From the NCBI GenBank assembly GCA_023436115.1, contig JAEZKQ010000026.1:248001-312000 (forward strand): a stretch of DNA of 64,000 bases. Reading direction: 5' to 3'. Both the position numbers and the translations under genes were made by a program. Positions 23,706 through 32,791 of the stretch are shown piece after piece; the first letter of the stretch is position 1; every line of letters starts with the position of its first letter. The notes beneath the pieces are model-generated. The model was not told the DNA's origin. It searched no databases and was given only the letters and a program-made list of their open reading frames with translations. The DNA comes from Bacillota bacterium (lineage in GTDB: Bacteria > Bacillota > Clostridia > Christensenellales > SZUA-584).

Positions 23706-24137
23706 CATGCAAATATAATAATACTACAACTGTCTTGATAACACAAGCCCTTTTGTGTATACATAATTGTCCGCAGCGTGAACTTCTCAATATCGTATTA
23801 GCTCTTTCTATGCATTATCGCATGAATACCGGCGACTCAAATCTTACTAAAGCCGCCATTTTGCTTAATTGGAACATGATTTGGCAATCACACATTGACC
23901 CTTGTATTCTATAATAAATAACGGGCTTTTTCAATATGGATGATTAAAAAAATAATAACAAATAAAGTCATGGCACAATCAACACACACCACCCTCCCCG
24001 TCATGATACGAACTCATTTAAAATGTGTATTTCCACTTAAATCAGCCTTAAGGAAATATTGAAACAGGGTTTATAGTTTTTATTAAGTGTGATAGCATGT
24101 TTATTGAATAGACAAGGAAATTCGAATAAGGCTGGTA
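23706..24137. other. Gene-free stretch between divergent bmp and ade
   Basis: About 430 bases without a plausible gene. ACACAA...TTGTGT (about 23741-23758) forms a small inverted repeat at the inner bmp promoter. GGCGACT...AGCCGCC-like and GCATTATCGCATG repeats lie further up. For ade, no consensus promoter stood out; the region just ahead is AT-rich and ends with AAGGCTGGTA before the start codon. Confidence 0.4.
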
Positions 24138-25877
24138 ATGAAAATGAATAAAAATATGCTGAAAAAACTGATCGATGTCGCCGCGGGCAGAATTCCTGCC
24201 GACCTCGTTATTAAAAACTGTCAGGTGGTAGACGTATACAATGCGTCGATTATTAAAGGCGATATTGCGTTATGCGAGGGACTTATTGCCGGTATCGGTC
24301 TATATGAAGGCAATATCGAAATTGATGCGAACGGGCAATATGCCGCGCCGGGTTTTATCGACAGTCATATCCATATTGAATCTTCCTATGTGAGTCCTGA
24401 GGAACTGGGCAGGCTCATCGTTCCGCACGGCACAACGACGATTATCTCCGACCCTCATGAAATCACCAACGTATGCGGTCTTTCAGGTTTAGAATATATG
24501 ATAGAGGCTTCGAAGAGAACCGCTCTGGACATCAAATTGATGCTGCCGTCCTGCGTACCCGCAACACCTTTTGAGCATTCGGGTGCGGTGGTTGCCGCGA
24601 AGGATATGGAGCAGGTCATCGGCCGTGACGAAATCTTAGGACTCGGAGAGTTTATGAATTTTCCGGGAGTCGCTGCTGCGGACAGCGCTGTACTTGATAA
24701 GCTTGTGGTCGCAATCAATCACGGAAAGCCTATCGATGGACACAGCCCGGGGTTAAATGGCAATGCGCTGAACGCGTATGTATCCGCAGGTATCCATACC
24801 GATCATGAATGCTCCACTGTTGAGGAAATGCAGGACCGTCTGTCACGAGGCATGTATGTCCTTATGCGTCAGGGTTCGGCATGTCATAATCTTTCCGAGC
24901 TGCTCAAAGCGGTCACGCCACTCAATAGCAGACGCTGTGTTCTTTGCTCGGACGATTGCCAGCCCAAAACGATCTTAAGCGACGGGCATCTTAATAACCA
25001 TTTGCGCCTATGTGTGAACGCAGGAATCGACCCCATTATTGCAGTTCAAATGGCCAGTCTGAACGCAGCCGAATGCTACGGTCTTAAGGACAGGGGTGCC
25101 ATCGCCCCCGGTTTAAGAGCGGATATCGTTGTAATGGATAACCTTTCTGATTTTCATGTCAATAAGGTGTTTATCGCCGGACGGGAAGCCGCGGCGGACG
25201 GGAATTACCTGCTGCCCGTTATCAAACATGATATCTCTGCAACAAAAGGACGGTTTCATGTTAAAGATTTTTCCAAAGATAAGTTGAAGCTCAACGTGAA
25301 ATCCGATAAAGCTCATGTGATCACGATTATCCCCGGTGGCGTCGTCACCGCCAAGGAAATCGCGCAAATCAAAAGAGATGAAAACGGTGATTTTTTATTC
25401 GACCCGAGCAAGGATATAGTGAAAATTGCTGTAGTCGAACGTCATCAAAACACCGGAAACGTGGCCGTTGCGCTGTTAAAAGGATACGGTATCAAAAGAG
25501 GCGCCGTTGCGCTCTCTATCGCTCATGATTCCCATAACATCATTGTCGTAGGCGTGAGTGACGATGAGATGGCTTTCGCGGTGCAAAAGCTGATCGAACA
25601 AGACGGCGGCATCGTGCTTGTTAACGGCGGAGAGGTCATCGAGAGCCTGCCCATGCCGATTGCAGGTCTTATGAGCGATCAAAGCGGTGAATGGGTGGAT
25701 GAAAGGCTCACGCGTATTCATCAAACGGCGGTGGAAAAGCTGGGAATCAGCCAGCTTGTGGAACCCGTGATGACACTGTGCTTTATGGCGCTGCCTGTTA
25801 TACCCGAATTAAAGCTCACAGACATGGGGCTTTTTGACGTGACTCAATTTGACTTTATCCCTATTGAAGCTATATGA
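24138..25877 (+). CDS. ade: Adenine deaminase
   Basis: A 579-residue protein of the bacterial Ade type. The amidohydrolase core has GFIDSHIHIESSYVSPEEL (metal HxH and Glu), GTTTIISDPHEITNVCG, LPSCVPATPFEHSGA, GLGEFMNFPGV, DGHSPGL, HTDHECSTVEEM and VLCSDDCQP (metal Asp). The C-terminal domain includes NVAVALLKGYGIKRGAVALS and ALPVIPELKLTD. It makes hypoxanthine and ammonia from adenine. It is divergent from bmp and overlaps the Crp/Fnr gene by four bases. Confidence 0.95.
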   Translation: MKMNKNMLKKLIDVAAGRIPADLVIKNCQVVDVYNASIIKGDIALCEGLIAGIGLYEGNIEIDANGQYAAPGFIDSHIHIESSYVSPEELGRLIVPHGTTTIISDPHEITNVCGLSGLEYMIEASKRTALDIKLMLPSCVPATPFEHSGAVVAAKDMEQVIGRDEILGLGEFMNFPGVAAADSAVLDKLVVAINHGKPIDGHSPGLNGNALNAYVSAGIHTDHECSTVEEMQDRLSRGMYVLMRQGSACHNLSELLKAVTPLNSRRCVLCSDDCQPKTILSDGHLNNHLRLCVNAGIDPIIAVQMASLNAAECYGLKDRGAIAPGLRADIVVMDNLSDFHVNKVFIAGREAAADGNYLLPVIKHDISATKGRFHVKDFSKDKLKLNVKSDKAHVITIIPGGVVTAKEIAQIKRDENGDFLFDPSKDIVKIAVVERHQNTGNVAVALLKGYGIKRGAVALSIAHDSHNIIVVGVSDDEMAFAVQKLIEQDGGIVLVNGGEVIESLPMPIAGLMSDQSGEWVDERLTRIHQTAVEKLGISQLVEPVMTLCFMALPVIPELKLTDMGLFDVTQFDFIPIEAI

Positions 25878-26542
25878 TCGCCGGTAGCCTGATCAACACA
25901 AAATTGTTCAGCGGATTCACTCTGTCGGAAATGGAAGCCATCGTTCCGCTTTTGAGCTGTCAGCAAAAGACTTACCCGAAAGGAACGGTATTAGCCGTTA
26001 CAGACAGGCCTGTTGATTTTGTGGGTGTTGTGCTCTCCGGCGAGCTCAATACTTATAAGGAAGACATGGACGGACGGCTCAATCTGATCCGAAAAACGCT
26101 CGCTTACGAAATATTCGGCGTGGATATCGCCAGTACACCGACGCAGCTCAGTCCGCTGATTATTCAGTGCGCCACGGATGCCGATGTGCTGACATTCCCC
26201 TACAGCCTCATCGCGTTTCCCGGCCCTGTCCCCGACAGGTTTCGCTGTGTCCTCCTCAAAAATATACTGGAACTGACCGCCAACCAGAACATACGCCAGC
26301 TTTACAAGATCGATATACTCTCACGTAAGAGCCTTCGGGAACGTATCATGCTTTACCTTAACTTACAGGCAAAAAGAAAAAAGACCAACGAGTTGATCCT
26401 TAAATTTAACCGTGAGGAATTTGCCGCTTATCTTTGCGTGGACCGCAGCGCCCTATCCCGAGAACTCGGGCGCATGCAAAAGGAAGGCTTAATCACGTTC
26501 GACAAGAACCATTTTCAGCTGCTTTCCGGCATGGACGACTAG
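25874..26542 (+). CDS. Crp/Fnr-family transcriptional regulator
   Basis: A 222-residue protein. The N-terminal cyclic-nucleotide-binding-like barrel (about 10-120) contains TVLAVTDRPVDFVGVVLSGEL. The C-terminal winged helix has LRERIMLYLNLQAKRK and the recognition region REEFAAYLCVDRSALSRELGRMQKEGLI. There is no FNR-type cysteine set at the N-terminus, so the ligand is open. It is translationally coupled to adenine deaminase and faces mogA tail to tail with a four-base overlap. It probably regulates purine or molybdenum genes nearby. Confidence 0.9.
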   Translation: MIAGSLINTKLFSGFTLSEMEAIVPLLSCQQKTYPKGTVLAVTDRPVDFVGVVLSGELNTYKEDMDGRLNLIRKTLAYEIFGVDIASTPTQLSPLIIQCATDADVLTFPYSLIAFPGPVPDRFRCVLLKNILELTANQNIRQLYKIDILSRKSLRERIMLYLNLQAKRKKTNELILKFNREEFAAYLCVDRSALSRELGRMQKEGLITFDKNHFQLLSGMDD

Positions 26543-27039
26543 CGGGCACATTCGCCGTCGTCACCGCGCAATATGGCAAGCCCATGAGATACCGCATCCA
26601 ATATGACATCCAGACTTTCTTTTACCGCCTTGGGGCTTCCCGGCAGATTGACGATCAATGTCTTGGCGCGTATTACAGATACGCCTCGGCTCAGCATGGC
26701 ACGGTTCGTTATCTGCATACTCGCAGCCCGCATGGCTTCGCTGATACCCGGCACCTGCCGATGCGCAACAGATAATGTAGCCTCGGGCGTTACATCTCGA
26801 GGCGATAGCCCCGTTCCGCCTGTCGTAAATATGATATCGCAAAGGTCGTTATCCGCCAGCCGCGTCATCTCCGCGGCCAGCTTGTCTATATCGTCCGGCA
26901 GAACGCTATGGCTGACAATGCTGAAACCGCTTTTTTGCAATATCTCTTTAAGCGTTTCACCGCTTATATCCTCCCGCTGCCCCGCCGCGCCCTTGTCGCT
27001 GGCGGTAATCACACACGCGCGGTAAATCTTATCCGACAT
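26539..27039 (-). CDS. mogA: Molybdopterin adenylyltransferase-like protein (MogA/MoaB)
   Basis: A 166-residue MoCF-fold protein. It shows ACVITASDKGAAGQREDISG, IIFTTGGTGLSPRDVTPEATL (the TTGGTG and SPRDVTPEA motifs) and NLPGSPKAVKESLDVIL. It activates molybdopterin by adenylylation before metal insertion. The ATG at 27039 overlaps the end of the MOSC gene, with GGGGGAT eight bases upstream. It is the last gene of the Moco/molybdate operon. Confidence 0.88.
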   Translation of the reverse strand: MSDKIYRACVITASDKGAAGQREDISGETLKEILQKSGFSIVSHSVLPDDIDKLAAEMTRLADNDLCDIIFTTGGTGLSPRDVTPEATLSVAHRQVPGISEAMRAASMQITNRAMLSRGVSVIRAKTLIVNLPGSPKAVKESLDVILDAVSHGLAILRGDDGECAR

Positions 27040-27457
27040 GCATATCATCCCCCACGGAAATTATGCCGCCGCGCACGACGCGCGCAAAAACGCCCTCGCG
27101 CGGCATGATACAGTCTCCCACCTGATGGTATATCTCACAGTGCGTATGGCACGCCTTGCCGATCTGCGTGATCTCCAGCTCAACATCGCCGCAACGCAGC
27201 AGCGTCCCCACCGGCAGCGCCCTAAAATCAATACCCTCAACCAGCAGGTTTTCTCCGAATGCTCCGTCATCCACCTTTGCACCCGCGGCGCGGAACGCTT
27301 CGACACGGTCGTAGGAAAGCAGGCTGACCTGACGGTGCCAATCCCCCGCATGTGCGTCGCCCTTAAGCCCGAAATCCTCAATGAGTTCGCACTGCCCCAT
27401 GTTAATCTTTTTCGTTCCCCGTTTTTCGCTGATGCAGATTGCCTTGACTTTTCCCAT
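27029..27457 (-). CDS. MOSC-domain protein
   Basis: A 142-residue single MOSC domain: GQCELIEDFGLKGDAHAGDWHRQVSLL, DGAFGENLLVEG, RCGDVELEITQIGKACHTHC and the conserved Cys region, then MPREGVFARVVRGG. MOSC proteins handle Moco sulfuration or are fused to MogA in other clostridia. Here the two are separate but overlapping genes. It starts one base after moaA ends. Confidence 0.88.
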   Translation of the reverse strand: MGKVKAICISEKRGTKKINMGQCELIEDFGLKGDAHAGDWHRQVSLLSYDRVEAFRAAGAKVDDGAFGENLLVEGIDFRALPVGTLLRCGDVELEITQIGKACHTHCEIYHQVGDCIMPREGVFARVVRGGIISVGDDMHVG

Positions 27458-27458
27458 A

Positions 27459-28430
27459 TTAACCGCCTATTTGTACCATCTTGCGTTTTTCCGATGTGCC
27501 GCTGTCCTCACAGAAATTATGACACTTCGGTTTGCTTGTTATCGTTTGCGCAATCGCAGCTTGCAGCTCCTCATTGGAAACCTCTGCCCGCAACAGTTCC
27601 TTGACGTTCAGTCCATCCTCATAGCACAGGCAGGGCTTGAGTAACCCATCTGCTGTCAGGCGCACGCGGTTGCAGCTGCCGCAAAACGCATGCGACATTG
27701 CGCTGATAAAGCCAACGCTGCCTTTGAACCCCGGGAAGTCCCAATATTCCGCAGGCCCGCTGCCGTGGCACTTGACTGACTTCTCCGGTTCACCAAATGC
27801 CAGCACCAGTGCTTCAAACACATCGGCGTTGTCGACAAATTTATAATCCTGACCTAGCCCAATAGGCATCATCTCAATAAAACGCACATCCAGCGGATTG
27901 TCTTTCGCCAGCGCTGCGAGGCTCACCCAATCACTCGCATTATAGTCCTGCATGGGCACGCAGTTGATCTTCGTTTTCAGTCCCAGCTTCAAAGCTGTTC
28001 TGATGCCTTTCATCACGCCATCCAAGGCATCCACACGCGTGAGCCGATGAAAGCGCTTTGCGTCCATACAGTCCAGGCTGAAATTCACGGCATCCAGCCC
28101 CGCGTCTTTCAGCGCCTCCCCCATGTCCGAAAACAGCACGCCGTTCGTCGTAATCGACAGAGACTTAACGCCCGGTGTCTGCTTCACCATGCGCGCGAAA
28201 TCCATGATGCCCTTGCGCACCAGTGGCTCTCCGCCGGTGATGCGGTATTGATCGATGCCAAGCGAAACGCCCGCTCTTATGACGCGCAGAATTTCCTCAT
28301 ACTGCAAAATCTCGCTGTGCGGCAAACTCTGCACACCTTCCGGCGGCATGCAATAAGCGCACCGCAGATTGCAGCGATCCGTTACAGATATACGCATATA
28401 GTTGATATTGCGTCCGGCAGAGTCTTTCAT
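27459..28430 (-). CDS. moaA: GTP 3',8-cyclase
   Basis: A 323-residue radical SAM enzyme. The N-terminal cluster is CNLRCAYCMPPEG, with ITGGEPLVRKG following. The C-terminal second [4Fe-4S] site is FCGSCNRVRLTADGLLKPCL. The usual C-terminal GG tail is present (VQIGG). It makes the first intermediate of molybdopterin with MoaC. It starts three bases after modC. Confidence 0.95.
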   Translation of the reverse strand: MKDSAGRNINYMRISVTDRCNLRCAYCMPPEGVQSLPHSEILQYEEILRVIRAGVSLGIDQYRITGGEPLVRKGIMDFARMVKQTPGVKSLSITTNGVLFSDMGEALKDAGLDAVNFSLDCMDAKRFHRLTRVDALDGVMKGIRTALKLGLKTKINCVPMQDYNASDWVSLAALAKDNPLDVRFIEMMPIGLGQDYKFVDNADVFEALVLAFGEPEKSVKCHGSGPAEYWDFPGFKGSVGFISAMSHAFCGSCNRVRLTADGLLKPCLCYEDGLNVKELLRAEVSNEELQAAIAQTITSKPKCHNFCEDSGTSEKRKMVQIGG

Positions 28431-28433
28431 GGG

Positions 28434-29483
28434 CTACCTCATCAGTATCAATTGATCTTCGGGCATACGCAGAAGAAGCGTCTTGGAATTGCCCAGCTGG
28501 CTCCATTTTTCCTTATCCAGCTCATAACGCAGATTTGCCCAGTCCCCGTCGCTGCCGCCCTTGGCCCGGGCAATAACGATTATTGAGAACATATCCTCGA
28601 TCACCCGCGTCACCCGGCATTCCAGCACATTGGGCCCCGGCGTTTGAGTCGGTTCAAAGAAGTGGGCGCGAAAGCCCACATATTTGAGGTCGTCCGGCAC
28701 AGGTTTGGAAGATGCGAGCTTGGTGTTCCAGTCTTTAGCAAAAAGCGTGTTCGGGCCGGTCTTTTCCGCCGCTGAGAAGTTCTTGCAGCCAGACAGCAGC
28801 GCCGTGGAAAGCGTCTGCGGCTTGGCGTAAATATCCTTTTTGTCCAGCACCTCTATCGTCTGCCCGTCTTCCATCACCGCCACACGGTTGCACAGGCGGT
28901 ATACCTCATCACGGTTGTGCGACACCAACAGTATGGTGCCTCTAAAGCTCTCCTGCACCTTGAGTATCTCCATCTCGAGCTGCCATTTCAAAAAGCTGTC
29001 TAGCGCAGAGAGCGGCTCGTCCAGCATCAGCAGCTCCGGATCACTCGCCAGCATACGCGCCAGTGCCACCCGCTGCTGCTGCCCGCCCGAAAGCTGGTAC
29101 GGGTAATGCCGCTCCAGCCCTTCCAGATAAAAAGTCTCAATTTTGTCTTTGACCGCTCTCATCTTATCGCGGCCCTTGGGTATACCGCAAGCGATGTTCT
29201 GTGTCACTGTCATATTGGGAAACAGCGCGTAATTTTGGAACAGATAGCCCGTGTTACGGTTTCGCGCGGGTATATTGATCCTTTTATCGCTGTCGAACAG
29301 CACCCGCCCGTTTAAGATGATGCGGCCTCTGTCCGGTGTCATGATGCCTGCGATGCATTTAAGCGTCATGCTCTTGCCGCAACCCGAAGCGCCGAGTATA
29401 GCCAGCGTCTCATCTTCCGCTTCGAAGCGGCTTTTAAGATGAAAGCGCCCCGCGCGCTTCTCAATATCCACGCTCAGCGCCAT
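28434..29483 (-). CDS. modC: Molybdate ABC transporter, ATP-binding protein
   Basis: A 349-residue protein from the ATG at 29483 (GGTGAGA upstream), which overlaps modB by 10 bases. Motifs are Walker A GASGCGKSMTLK, Q-loop YLFQNYALFPNMT, signature LSGGQQQRVALARML and Walker B LLMLDEPLSALD. A C-terminal TOBE-like domain (about 280-349, VLECRVTRVIEDMF) is present. Confidence 0.92.
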   Translation of the reverse strand: MALSVDIEKRAGRFHLKSRFEAEDETLAILGASGCGKSMTLKCIAGIMTPDRGRIILNGRVLFDSDKRINIPARNRNTGYLFQNYALFPNMTVTQNIACGIPKGRDKMRAVKDKIETFYLEGLERHYPYQLSGGQQQRVALARMLASDPELLMLDEPLSALDSFLKWQLEMEILKVQESFRGTILLVSHNRDEVYRLCNRVAVMEDGQTIEVLDKKDIYAKPQTLSTALLSGCKNFSAAEKTGPNTLFAKDWNTKLASSKPVPDDLKYVGFRAHFFEPTQTPGPNVLECRVTRVIEDMFSIIVIARAKGGSDGDWANLRYELDKEKWSQLGNSKTLLLRMPEDQLILMR

Positions 29484-30157
29484 CTTCTCACCGGCTCCCT
29501 TCTCGTGTGCATCGACCGTCCGGAAAACAGGTTCATCAGCATGATCGTGACTAACGAGATACCCACGATGATAATCATCCATTGGTAAGCCAGCTCCCAG
29601 TTTCCCGCCTGTACCGCGGTGTATATCGCGACCGACACCGTCTGCGTTTTCCCGGGAATGTTACCCGCCAGCATGATCGTCGCACCGAATTCGCCCAGCG
29701 CCCGCGCGAAAGCCAGCACCGCCCCCGCCATGATGCCGGGAATGGAATTCGGTATCATAATTCGAAAAAAAAGCTTCGCTTCCGACATGCCCAGTGTGCG
29801 CGCTGCGCTTAAGATGTTTTCGTCGAGCTGCTCAAATGCGCCGCGTACCGTTCGGTACATCAGCGGAAAGGCCACCACCGCGGACGCAATCACCGCACCC
29901 GTCCATGTGAACACCACCGGCGCGCCGATCTCGCTGAGCAATTGCCCGATCAAACCGTTTTTGCCGAATATCAGCAACAGGAAAAAGCCGACCATTGTGG
30001 GCGGCAGAACCAAAGGCAGCGTAAACAAACCGTCCACAATTCCCTTGCCGCGCCGAAGCTTCACAGTCAGCCAAGCCGCGAGCACTCCCAGTATGAATGT
30101 GATAAGCGTTGCGAGAAACGCAACTCTCAGTGACAGCCAGAGAGGCGAATAATCCAT
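29474..30157 (-). CDS. modB: Molybdate ABC transporter, permease
   Basis: A 227-residue permease with five or six helices. It begins SPLWLSLRVAFLATLITFILG and has the binding-protein-dependent motif ARALGEFGATIMLAGNIPGKT, typical of ModB, preceded by AARTLGMSEAKLFFRIMIP. It follows modA by 20 bases. Confidence 0.93.
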   Translation of the reverse strand: MDYSPLWLSLRVAFLATLITFILGVLAAWLTVKLRRGKGIVDGLFTLPLVLPPTMVGFFLLLIFGKNGLIGQLLSEIGAPVVFTWTGAVIASAVVAFPLMYRTVRGAFEQLDENILSAARTLGMSEAKLFFRIMIPNSIPGIMAGAVLAFARALGEFGATIMLAGNIPGKTQTVSVAIYTAVQAGNWELAYQWMIIIVGISLVTIMLMNLFSGRSMHTRREPVRRWR

Positions 30158-30177
30158 ACCATCCTCTTAAAATAAGC

Positions 30178-31032
30178 TTATTGAGCCATGATGAATCCGT
30201 ATTTTTCAAATAACGACGCAATGGCGGGTGTTTTTAAATAGTCGATAAATTTCTGAGCCGTTGCCGCGTTCTTTGAAGCCTTCAGTATCGCAACCGGATA
30301 GACGATTTTCTTCACGCTGCCTAATGGCGCCTCGCAGACCACCGTCACATCGTCCGTGGTCGCTGCATCGGTGGCGTACACGATACCGGCTTCCACTTCA
30401 CCGTTCTCCACCCATGTGAGCACCTGACGCACATCGGTGCCGAGGTTGGCCTTGCCAAATACCGCATCTTTGATTCCCAGCGATGTCAACACCTCTTGGG
30501 CGTACTGCCCCGCCGGAACGCTCGCCGGATCTCCAATTGCAATTGTCTTGACCGTGCCCTTCTTAAGATCGTCAAAGCTGGCAAGGCCCAGCGCAGACTC
30601 CTTAGGGACGATCAGCACAACTTTGTTTTCCAGCAGATCAGTGCGCGAGCCGTCCAACAGCAGTCCTTGCTCGTCCAGCGCGTCCATCTGCTTCTCTGCC
30701 GCCGATATGAATATATCCACCGGAGCGCCCTGCTCGATCTGTGTCTGCAGCGCGCCCGACGCGCCGTAGGTGAACGTCAGCGTCACATTGGACGCTTCAT
30801 CCTTCTTATACGCTTCCGCCATCTGCGCCGTTACATCCGTCAGACTGGCCGCCGCGGCGATGACCAGTTCCACCGGTTCAGCGGTGGGCGTAGGGTCATC
30901 CGTCTTCACAGCTGACGATTCAGACACTTTCGCCGCATCCGGCTCATCCGAAGGAACAGGAGGCTGTGAGACGCAGCCTGTCAGCGCTAACGCCGTGCAA
31001 AGTATCAGCACGATACCAATACGCTTCTTCAT
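30178..31032 (-). CDS. modA: Molybdate-binding lipoprotein
   Basis: A 284-residue protein from the ATG at 31032 (AGAGAG six bases upstream). The signal peptide has a lipobox (LALTGC, Cys at about residue 20). After a low-complexity linker come VIAAAASLTDVTAQMAEAY, FTYGASGALQTQIEQGAPVDIF and the typical VGIVYATDAATT-like stretch. It brings molybdate to ModBC for the hydroxylases of the window. Tungstate cannot be excluded. Confidence 0.93.
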   Translation of the reverse strand: MKKRIGIVLILCTALALTGCVSQPPVPSDEPDAAKVSESSAVKTDDPTPTAEPVELVIAAAASLTDVTAQMAEAYKKDEASNVTLTFTYGASGALQTQIEQGAPVDIFISAAEKQMDALDEQGLLLDGSRTDLLENKVVLIVPKESALGLASFDDLKKGTVKTIAIGDPASVPAGQYAQEVLTSLGIKDAVFGKANLGTDVRQVLTWVENGEVEAGIVYATDAATTDDVTVVCEAPLGSVKKIVYPVAILKASKNAATAQKFIDYLKTPAIASLFEKYGFIMAQ

Positions 31033-31059
31033 ACATTCTCTCTTTGATATTCGCAAAAA

Positions 31060-31548
31060 TCAATCTTTCATCCTGCTTTGAAAGTGACCGCTTTTGCCGC
31101 CGCTTTTCTCAGCCAAATGGATATCCGTTATCGTCATGCCTTTGTCCAGCGCTTTACACATGTCATAGATTGTAAGCAGCGCCACGGACACGCCCGTCAG
31201 CGCCTCCATCTCCACGCCCGTTTTGCCGCTCAGCTTCACAGTGCAGGTCGCGCCCACCGTCAGCGTTTCTGGGCACAGCTCAAAATCCACGTTGATTTTT
31301 GTAAGCATCAGCGGGTGGCACAGCGGAATCAGCTCCGCCGTCCGCTTGGCGGCCATAATCCCCGCCACGCGCGCCACGCCCAGCACATCCCCCTTATCTG
31401 TTTTGCCTTCCTGTATGGCGGCAAAAGCCGCTTCGTTCATAAGGATGCTGCCTTTTGCCACGGCAATACGCAGTGTCTCAGCTTTATCTGTCACATCCAC
31501 CATCGCCGCGTGCCCGCTTGCATCGAAATGGGTAAGCTTTCCTTCCAC
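31060..31548 (-). CDS. moaC: Cyclic pyranopterin monophosphate synthase
   Basis: A 162-residue protein starting at GTG (31546-31548) with TAAGGAGG upstream. MoaC motifs: MVDVTDKAETLRIAVAKGSI, KGDVLGVARVAGIMAAKRT, LIPLCHPLMLTKI and VEMEALTGVSVALLTIYDMCKALDK. It acts after MoaA. It lies between the MoeA-like gene and modA. Confidence 0.95.
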   Translation of the reverse strand: MEGKLTHFDASGHAAMVDVTDKAETLRIAVAKGSILMNEAAFAAIQEGKTDKGDVLGVARVAGIMAAKRTAELIPLCHPLMLTKINVDFELCPETLTVGATCTVKLSGKTGVEMEALTGVSVALLTIYDMCKALDKGMTITDIHLAEKSGGKSGHFQSRMKD

Positions 31549-31557
31549 GCGTCCTCC

Positions 31558-32586
31558 TTATTTGCCAAACCCGCAGACCGGATAAGTGCATACCGGACAG
31601 TCCATACACAGACCGCCTTCACCCAGCCGCGTTAGATCCCCTGCTTTTAGCTTCTCTCCCGCCATGATGCGCGGCAAAACAATATCAAATATCGTCCGTT
31701 TAGCATACATCACGCAACCGGGCAACCCAAGTATGGGAATTGTTTTCTCTGCGTCCTCGTAGTAAGCCAGCAGAAACATTGCGCCGGGCAGTACGGGCGC
31801 ACCGTAGGTCACCAGCATTGCTCCCGTGTTTTTGATCGCTGTCGGTGTGGTGTCGTCCGGGTCTACGCTCATGCCGCCTGTGCAAATGATGATATCCGCG
31901 CCGTTCCCGATATGCTCCGTTATGGCGCTTGTGATCCTCGCCGCATTGTCATCTATGAACGTTTTACCGAGTATGTCCACGTCGTATACAGATAGCTTTG
32001 CCTCAATCACCGGCCCAAAAGCGTCGGGTATACGCTTGTGGTAAACCTCGTTACCCGTTATCACGATACCCGCATTCCTGTGAATAAAGGGGAGCACCTG
32101 CATAATCGGTTTGCCTCCCGACTCTGCCACGGCCTTATTCATTTTCTCCTGTTCAATCACCAGCGGTATCACGCGCATGCCTGAGAGCTTGTCGCCCTTT
32201 TTTACCGGCGTGTTGCCGTGACGCGTCGCAATGATGATATCGCCCAGCGCGTTGATCCGGTTCAGTCGCTGCGTATCGACTTTAAACAACCCGTCAGACG
32301 TACTGAAAAGCTCGATCTTGCCTTCTTTGACCTCCGAGGCGGCCATATTTTCGTTCATACAGATCGTACGCAGTATTTCAGCCGCTTCGTTTTCGTGCAG
32401 CATACCTTCCTGCTTCTCCCACACATAGAGGTTATCCTTTCCCATCGAAAGCAGCACGGGAATATCCTCCTGTGTGACGGTATGGCCTTTACGAAAAGCG
32501 GGGCCTTTTTTGATATCTTTAATGATTTGCGTGATGTCATGACAGAGCACATGACCCACAGCTTCTGTTGTTTTTATCAGCTTCAT
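31558..32586 (-). CDS. MoeA-like molybdopterin-binding protein with Cys-rich tail
   Basis: A 342-residue protein if begun at MKLIKTTEAVGHVLCHDITQ (32586). The frame is open to 32697, but this is the usual start of the family. The MoeA-type molybdopterin-binding domain includes NAGIVITGNEVYHKRIPDAF, ADIIICTGGMSVDPDDTTPTAI and GAPVLPGAMFLLAYY. The protein ends with a cysteine cluster, GGLCMDCPVCTYPVCGFGK, suggesting a metal or Fe-S site absent from standard MoeA. It may be the molybdenum-insertase-like factor for the selenium-dependent hydroxylases. First gene of the Moco/molybdate operon. Confidence 0.82.
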   Translation of the reverse strand: MKLIKTTEAVGHVLCHDITQIIKDIKKGPAFRKGHTVTQEDIPVLLSMGKDNLYVWEKQEGMLHENEAAEILRTICMNENMAASEVKEGKIELFSTSDGLFKVDTQRLNRINALGDIIIATRHGNTPVKKGDKLSGMRVIPLVIEQEKMNKAVAESGGKPIMQVLPFIHRNAGIVITGNEVYHKRIPDAFGPVIEAKLSVYDVDILGKTFIDDNAARITSAITEHIGNGADIIICTGGMSVDPDDTTPTAIKNTGAMLVTYGAPVLPGAMFLLAYYEDAEKTIPILGLPGCVMYAKRTIFDIVLPRIMAGEKLKAGDLTRLGEGGLCMDCPVCTYPVCGFGK

Positions 32587-32701
32587 TCTCGGTTCATCCA
32601 ATACAAGTTTTTCCTGCGATGAGAAGATATATTTCATTTTTCTCGCGTGCGGGGACTGCCATGAATCCAATTTCATTTTAGCACAAATACGAAGCATGTA
32701 T

Positions 32702-32715
32702 GTTGCTATGGCAAC
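32702..32715. promoter_or_regulatory. Palindrome near the Moco operon promoter
   Basis: GTTGC-TATG-GCAAC, a perfect 5-4-5 inverted repeat. It lies just downstream of a minus-strand TATAAT (about 32729-32734) that is the best -10 for the MoeA-like gene. The -35 is poor, so activation or repression by a factor binding here is plausible. Confidence 0.4.
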
Positions 32716-32791
32716 GTTGATTCATGTATTATAAAAGGCGAGCCGTCAAAAAACCCCGCCTTCTTAAAAACACACTCATCAAACCCATTTT

